Below are positions 33,336-37,677 of a DNA stretch of 37,677 nt, in pieces. The position numbers and the translations under genes are program-made. The number at the start of each line of letters is the position of its first letter. The stretch's first letter is position 1. The stretch is from NCBI GenBank assembly GCA_913041025.1, contig CAJWGQ010000007.1, forward strand, positions 1 to 37,677, given 5' to 3'. This DNA is from an uncultured Gammaproteobacteria bacterium. Lineage in GTDB: Bacteria > Pseudomonadota > Gammaproteobacteria > Pseudomonadales > Azotimanducaceae_A. Under the pieces are notes generated by a model, which ran no database searches, was not told where the DNA came from, and was given only the letters and a program-made list of their open reading frames with translations.

Positions 33336-34329
33336 TTGAAGGTCTCAGCGCATCGATTAAGAGGAGGGAAAGAAAGAGACACAGAGAAATACCCAATGGC
33401 CAATAATACAACACTTGAAAAGGTCTATAAGTTTCAGGTTCTTGTTCGATAGGTTCGAGTTTGTCTATAAGTTCATAGATTTGAGCAAGTGTATTTGTGT
33501 CCTTAGCTCGAAAGTATCTGCCTTGTGTTGCTTCAGCTATTTTTAGAAGAGTTTCTTCGTCTAAATCAGCTGATGGGTTTGTTGTTCGACCTGCAAGAGA
33601 ACCGAACAGACTGGGAACTCTCATCTCCTCGGCGCCAACACCTATCGTATAGATTTTAATTCCATCTACGCTGGCCAACTCCGCTGCTTTAATGGGCGGT
33701 ATCTCTCCTACGTTATTTGCCCCGTCGGTAAGTAATATGACGATTTTTTCTTCGTTTTGCCTTTCCCTAAGACGCTTAACTGTCAGGCCGATGGCATCGC
33801 CGATGGCTGTTTTTCCTCCAGCTATGCCCACAGGAGCCTCGATCATAAGTTTTTTGACACTCTTTAAGTCAAAGGTTAGCGGTGCTTGTACATAGGCGTT
33901 AGTGCCGAAGAGAACAAGACCGACTCGGTCGCCTTTCCTGGCATCCAGGAACTGGCTTATGACAGCTTTTACAACCGACAAGCGGTCTACGTAATCGTCG
34001 TTGACCTGCATATCTTCGGTAGCCATGCTCCCGGAGATATCGATGGCAAGCATAAGGTCCCTGCCCGTTGTTGGCAGACTCACCATTTCTCCCACCCATT
34101 GAGGCCGGGCAACTGCCGCAATCACCAGGATCCAGGCCAGCCATAAAATTATGAGTTTCATTGTGCTGAGAGTTGCGCTGAAGCTCTCTTCGGTGGACAG
34201 TTCATTGAAGCCGTCCAATGTGGGTACGGTGAGAGCTGGCTGCTTCTTCCTACTCGCTTTTATCAACCACCTGACCAGAATTGGAGTTGGGACCAGAAGA
34301 AAGGCTAAGGGCCATAACCATTCAATCAT
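33328..34329 (-). CDS. batA: BatA-like VWA-domain membrane protein
   Basis: The 333-residue protein has N-terminal helices at about 5-20 and 58-73, a VWA domain with MIDAS motif DISGS (97-101), a TAIGDAIGLT segment and a conserved LLTDG near 195, and a final membrane helix near 310-328. The VWA faces the periplasm in Bat models and binds partner proteins through the metal site. It is translationally coupled to DUF4381 (ATGA overlap) and to batB (eight-base overlap). Function beyond membership in the MoxR-Bat system is unknown. Confidence 0.9.
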   Translation of the reverse strand: MIEWLWPLAFLLVPTPILVRWLIKASRKKQPALTVPTLDGFNELSTEESFSATLSTMKLIILWLAWILVIAAVARPQWVGEMVSLPTTGRDLMLAIDISGSMATEDMQVNDDYVDRLSVVKAVISQFLDARKGDRVGLVLFGTNAYVQAPLTFDLKSVKKLMIEAPVGIAGGKTAIGDAIGLTVKRLRERQNEEKIVILLTDGANNVGEIPPIKAAELASVDGIKIYTIGVGAEEMRVPSLFGSLAGRTTNPSADLDEETLLKIAEATQGRYFRAKDTNTLAQIYELIDKLEPIEQEPETYRPFQVLYYWPLGISLCLFLSLLLIDALRPSNA

Positions 34330-34802
34330 GGCCTAATACTCTTAAGTAGTTGCTCTAGCGCAAGATAAAGTTTGTCACAGTTTACCTTGAAATCTCGGGT
34401 AAACCGCTCATTGCCTAATACTTTGCCATCGCCCTCGCTAAAACTGTTTGATCCCGAGATTGAATCCAACTCAGAGAGCCATTGTGCACCTGATAGCCTT
34501 GAGTATTTGGCTTTTCCTAATCCCGGCACCAGTACTCTTTTGACTAACTCATTTGATAAATGAACAAAGTCTTCATCGGATAGGTCTCCTTGCTTTTGCG
34601 AGGCGTAGAGTTCTCTCAGCAGGTTTTTGCCATGACGAATTGGCCGCATTGCGAGGGAAAATTTCACTAATCTGTAGATTGTCCAAGCTGTCAAAATGAC
34701 TAAGGCTAACATTAAGATCCACCAGCCTATTGCGGGTGGCCACCAGGATGGATCTGGAGGTAAATGTAGAGGTTTGAGTTGTTGTAAAGGGTCACTCTGC
34801 AT
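34326..34802 (-). CDS. DUF4381-like membrane protein of the Bat operon
   Basis: This 158-residue protein opens with LQQLKPLHLPPDPSWWPPAIGWW, then a membrane helix (about 26-46) and a soluble C-terminal part with a pattern of paired helices. This is the DUF4381 layout usually found between DUF58 and BatA genes. Its start overlaps the DUF58 stop by one base (TAATG) and its stop overlaps the batA start (ATGA), so it is translated with both. No catalytic motif is seen. It probably links the soluble MoxR/DUF58 pair with the membrane VWA proteins (inference). Confidence 0.82.
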   Translation of the reverse strand: MQSDPLQQLKPLHLPPDPSWWPPAIGWWILMLALVILTAWTIYRLVKFSLAMRPIRHGKNLLRELYASQKQGDLSDEDFVHLSNELVKRVLVPGLGKAKYSRLSGAQWLSELDSISGSNSFSEGDGKVLGNERFTRDFKVNCDKLYLALEQLLKSIRP

Positions 34803-35725
34803 TAGTAAAGCCTTACTAAATCCAAATTCTCTTCGCCGGTTTCAATTTTTTTATATCTGACCCCCTGTTGGGCGCATATGTCGGCAATCTGATTACAGCG
34901 CTGGTCAAATCGGCTTTGATAGTCTTGTAGCGTCCTTTTGTTCCCAGTGAAGAACTGAACCCTAGTGGTTCCGTCAGTCACGGAATAATAGCCACTCTGC
35001 GGTAATTTACTCTCGAGTGGGTCCGTAATATGTATACATGAAACGAGGTTGGAGCGGGATATTCGAGAAATCACCTCTTGCCAGTTTGATAATTCTCCTC
35101 TGAAATCAGAGATTAAGTAGATTCTGTATCGGTTTCTTGATAGCCGATTGAGGTTGATCAGGCCTTCTAAAAAGCTATCTTCTTTATTTTTTGAATTTCT
35201 ATTTAGAGCCTGATTAGAAAGTGAAATGCTGTTTAAAAGTTTAGCTACAGCCTTCTGACTTCTGCGAGGTCTGTGTAATTGGCAATCCGTATTAGACTTG
35301 ACGAGACCTCCGACACGGTCGCCCAAATTGAGTGTTTGCCAAGCAATACGTGCTGCGACTTCTGCTGCAGCTACAGATTTCAATCGAGCCACTGAGCCAA
35401 AGAACATGTTCTGAGTTTGATCTACGGCGACGATGGTAGGGTGCTCTCGCTCTTCCTGGAAAATTTTGGTGTGTGGCTTGTTCTTCCGCGCTGTCACTCT
35501 CCAGTCTATTGATTTAATGTCATCGCCAACCTGGTAAGCTCTGACTTCGGAGAATTCAATACCTCGCCCATTGTACTTGGATAGTTTTATTCCGCTTTGG
35601 TTTCCGGTCTTCTGAGCGGAAGTCTCTTCTAGGAAGCTAGAAAACCGATGTCTGAGGGAGAGCAGATCATTGAGCGACACGTAGGCGCCTCTGAGAGTCT
35701 TCTGGATCGATTGTTCTTCTGTCAT
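34802..35725 (-). CDS. DUF58 protein of the MoxR-Bat operon
   Basis: The 307-residue cytoplasmic protein has the DUF58 core GRGIEFSEVRAYQVGDD (53-69), IDWRVTARKNKPHTKIFQEE and the VWA-like start PTIVAVDQTQNM (about 111-122). The strand-associated residues RIYLISDFRGELSNW near 198-212 also fit. Such proteins have a degenerate VWA-like domain and are usually encoded immediately after moxR, as here (12-base gap). The biochemical role is unknown; partner binding is assumed. The start has a GTCATAGC... context without a strong ribosome binding site. Confidence 0.9.
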   Translation of the reverse strand: MTEEQSIQKTLRGAYVSLNDLLSLRHRFSSFLEETSAQKTGNQSGIKLSKYNGRGIEFSEVRAYQVGDDIKSIDWRVTARKNKPHTKIFQEEREHPTIVAVDQTQNMFFGSVARLKSVAAAEVAARIAWQTLNLGDRVGGLVKSNTDCQLHRPRRSQKAVAKLLNSISLSNQALNRNSKNKEDSFLEGLINLNRLSRNRYRIYLISDFRGELSNWQEVISRISRSNLVSCIHITDPLESKLPQSGYYSVTDGTTRVQFFTGNKRTLQDYQSRFDQRCNQIADICAQQGVRYKKIETGEENLDLVRLY

Positions 35726-35737
35726 AGCATTAAGAAG

Positions 35738-36700
35738 TTAAGGGACTGGCACCTGCTCAATCAATGTATCAATTAAATTATCGCTTGTTACATTTTGGGC
35801 TTCCGCTTCAAAACTGAGCACCAGCCGATGTCTTAGAACGTCATGAGCGACGTTTTGTATGTCTTCTGGGGCAACGTAATCCCTGCCATCCAGCCATGCC
35901 AGTGCTCGGGCACAAATGTCTAGTGAAATTGTGCCCCTTGGGCTAGCGCCATAATCCAACCATTGCTTTAGGTCAGAGTCTGTATCTCTAGTCGCGGCGA
36001 TGAGTTGAACAATATATTGCTCGATGGTTTCAGACATATGAAGCTTTAGGACAGACTGTCTGGCGCTGCTAACGAGACTGCTTTTAAGTGGTTTAATTGG
36101 TTCATCAGTATGCTCTGCTTGTCTTTCGTTTCTCACCAGGTTCAGGATTTTTAGTTCAGATTCAGAATCTGGATAATCAACGAGTAAGTGCATCAGAAAC
36201 CGATCGAGCTGGGCCTCTGGTAGGGTGTAGGTTCCTTCTTGCTCAATTGGGTTTTGGGTAGCCATAACCAGGAAGAGTTCAGGCAAATCGAACGTTTCAC
36301 GGCCGATACTGACTTGTCCTTCTGACATGGCCTCAAGAAGCGCTGACTGAACTTTGGCTGGAGCTCGATTTATTTCGTCTGCGAGGATCAGATTGTGAAA
36401 AATCGGTCCTTGTTGAAAACTGAAGGAGCCATCTTCGGGACGATAGATCTCGCTACCAGTGATGTCACTTGGCAATAGGTCGGGTGTGAACTGAATTCGT
36501 TGAAAATCTCCCTCTACCCGATCGGCTAGTTCTTTGATTGCTCGAGTCTTGGCGAGGCCTGGAGCTCCTTCTACAATGAGGTGTCCTCCACAAACTAGTG
36601 CGATCACCAGTCTTTGTATCAGTCTCTCTTGACCAATGATTTTCAGTCCTAGATTTTTTATCGTCTCGGTTATTGAGTCAAAAACGGCTTGGTCCTGCAT
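35738..36700 (-). CDS. moxR: MoxR-family AAA+ ATPase
   Basis: The frame runs to 36826, but the first 42 codons do not look like protein; the ATG at 36700 gives 320 residues, typical for MoxR. Walker A GAPGLAKT is at 45-52, Walker B LILADEI at 104-110, the ATQNP sensor-1 motif near 145 and LPEAQLDRFL after it. The C-terminal helical lid with RGTISLD near 266 follows. MoxR ATPases act as chaperones for the adjacent VWA proteins. The gene is first in the six-gene operon, divergent from pyrD across 138 bases. Confidence 0.93.
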   Translation of the reverse strand: MQDQAVFDSITETIKNLGLKIIGQERLIQRLVIALVCGGHLIVEGAPGLAKTRAIKELADRVEGDFQRIQFTPDLLPSDITGSEIYRPEDGSFSFQQGPIFHNLILADEINRAPAKVQSALLEAMSEGQVSIGRETFDLPELFLVMATQNPIEQEGTYTLPEAQLDRFLMHLLVDYPDSESELKILNLVRNERQAEHTDEPIKPLKSSLVSSARQSVLKLHMSETIEQYIVQLIAATRDTDSDLKQWLDYGASPRGTISLDICARALAWLDGRDYVAPEDIQNVAHDVLRHRLVLSFEAEAQNVTSDNLIDTLIEQVPVP

Positions 36701-36736
36701 ATTTCTTCGATAACCTATGTTTTCGGGTGAGCCGGT

Positions 36737-36764
36737 ATTGTATCTTCGTTCGCGTTTACGTCTA
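36737..36764 (-). promoter_or_regulatory. Candidate promoter for the moxR-bat operon
   Basis: On the minus strand, a TAGACG -35-like hexamer (36759-36764) and a TACAAT -10-like hexamer (36737-36742) are 16 bases apart. They match four and five of six consensus bases. A start of transcription would fall about 30 bases before the moxR ATG. This is modest support; other promoters in the 138-base gap are possible. Confidence 0.3.
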
Positions 36765-36838
36765 TAGTAGTGAGTGTTGATTCGAATATTAGAACCAATT
36801 TGCGTTCTAGAATTATTTTTTTGCAATCAAGGAAAGTC

Positions 36839-37677
36839 ATGTTCAGACAGATTGAAAAGTTGTTGTTTCTTCTGCCTCCCGAAGCTTCTCATAACCTGGC
36901 GATAACGTCTTTAAAATCGTTCGGCTCTTTACCAGGTACTATAAAGCCCATACCGGGCACCAAAATAGAAGTATTGGGTTTGCGCTTTCAAAATCGTTTA
37001 GGCCTCGCTGCCGGGTTCGATAAGGATGCACAAGCTGTTGAGGGATTGGCAAAACTAGGTTTTGGTTTTATTGAAGTGGGAACGGTTACACCTCGGCCCC
37101 AGCCGGGAAATCCGAAACCAAGGCTGTTTAGGTATCCTGACCATGAAGCGGTAATTAATCGAATGGGATTCAACAACCTCGGTATGGATGCCATGGTGGA
37201 TAAGTTAGATGGCATAAGAGCGCGCGATAGACTTAAGGGTACTATTGTGGGTGTGAATATAGGTAAGAATAAGGATACGCCCATAGAAAGAGCGGTAGAT
37301 GACTACCTGACAGGTATAGAACGGTTTAACAGCCTCGCGGATTATTTAACCTTGAATATCTCCTCTCCGAATACGCCTGGATTAAGGTCTATGCAAACGG
37401 GAGATCAACTAGAGCGAATGCTCGATTCAGTAAAGAATGCTCAAAGTCTGCAAAAAAACTATGTACCCCTTCTTGTGAAGGTGGCTCCTGACTTGAATTT
37501 AGATAATGCTGAGTACATGTGTGAAAAAATCAAGGAATACGAATTAGATGGGGTGATCGCTACAAATACTACTTTGGATCGACCTGCAAATTTGGTGCAA
37601 AACGAAGAAGGCGGATTAAGTGGACTACCTCTGTTTGAAAAAAGCTTAGAAATCTTGAAATTGTTTCGGAGCCATTT
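36839..37677 (+). CDS. pyrD: Dihydroorotate dehydrogenase (quinone), class 2, N-terminal part
   Basis: The gene starts at ATG 36839, with AAGGAAAG upstream, and runs off the right edge after 279 complete codons with no interruption. I translated it by hand. It begins MFRQIEKLLFLLPPEASH, the amphipathic quinone-channel helix of class 2 enzymes, followed by GLRFQNRLGLAAGFDKD near residue 50, GFIEVGTVTPRPQPGNPKPR, INRMGFNN, VNIGKNKD, and NISSPNTPGLR with the active-site Ser. It oxidises dihydroorotate to orotate at the membrane in pyrimidine synthesis. The C-terminal FMN phosphate-binding region lies outside the window, except for an EGGLSGLPL segment near the edge. Confidence 0.95.
   Translation, partial: MFRQIEKLLFLLPPEASHNLAITSLKSFGSLPGTIKPIPGTKIEVLGLRFQNRLGLAAGFDKDAQAVEGLAKLGFGFIEVGTVTPRPQPGNPKPRLFRYPDHEAVINRMGFNNLGMDAMVDKLDGIRARDRLKGTIVGVNIGKNKDTPIERAVDDYLTGIERFNSLADYLTLNISSPNTPGLRSMQTGDQLERMLDSVKNAQSLQKNYVPLLVKVAPDLNLDNAEYMCEKIKEYELDGVIATNTTLDRPANLVQNEEGGLSGLPLFEKSLEILKLFRSH

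Overview
The window looks like chromosomal DNA of a free-living, probably aerobic gammaproteobacterium. The evidence is a homodimeric-type AceE, a gammaproteobacterial-style PepN, a class 2 (quinone-linked) PyrD and a MoxR/Bat operon, together with many CoA-ester, short-chain dehydrogenase (SDR) and aldehyde dehydrogenase genes. Heterotrophic marine lineages often carry this mix, but no rRNA or other marker is present, so I do not name a genus. Genes are tightly packed, base composition is roughly balanced, no gap exceeds about 210 bases, and I saw no insertion sequence, phage gene, tRNA, rRNA or CRISPR array.

Region 1 (1-6056) is fatty-acid and acyl-CoA metabolism: a truncated thiolase and a nitroreductase on the minus strand, an SDR lacking the usual catalytic Tyr/Lys, a HupE/UreJ-like membrane protein, a two-domain enoyl-CoA hydratase/3-hydroxyacyl-CoA dehydrogenase, and a divergent aldehyde dehydrogenase ending at a strong intrinsic terminator. 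Region 2 (6130-11365) is a plus-strand operon: family III CoA-transferase, HIT hydrolase, AceE-like 2-oxoacid dehydrogenase E1 and an SDR, with no E2 or E3 gene. Region 3 (11384-13981) is a minus-strand operon of dephospho-CoA kinase, a PHP-domain protein and two hot-dog (MaoC-type) proteins, preceded by a small membrane protein.

Region 4 (14128-21693) is a plus-strand run: SDR, 2-hydroxyacid dehydrogenase, small membrane protein, CPBP protease, then a compact group of VOC protein, acyl-CoA dehydrogenase, a kinase fused to a DUF6285/LvaB-like domain, a Nudix protein and an SDR. This last group resembles the 4-hydroxyacyl-CoA catabolic system known from the Pseudomonas levulinate (lva) operon and human ACAD10/11. 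The apparent kinase-LvaB fusion is the most interesting feature of the window.

Region 5 (21690-27133) holds a PLP-dependent desulfhydrase-family enzyme, a GST-like protein, a DsbA/FrnE-like protein, NAD kinase, and a MocA/XdhC pair for molybdoenzyme maturation. Region 6 (27308-37677) holds pepN, then a six-gene minus-strand moxR-DUF58-DUF4381-batA-batB/C-batD operon with overlapping reading frames, and the first part of a divergent pyrD. Functions are assigned from sequence motifs and remembered family features; no database search was run.
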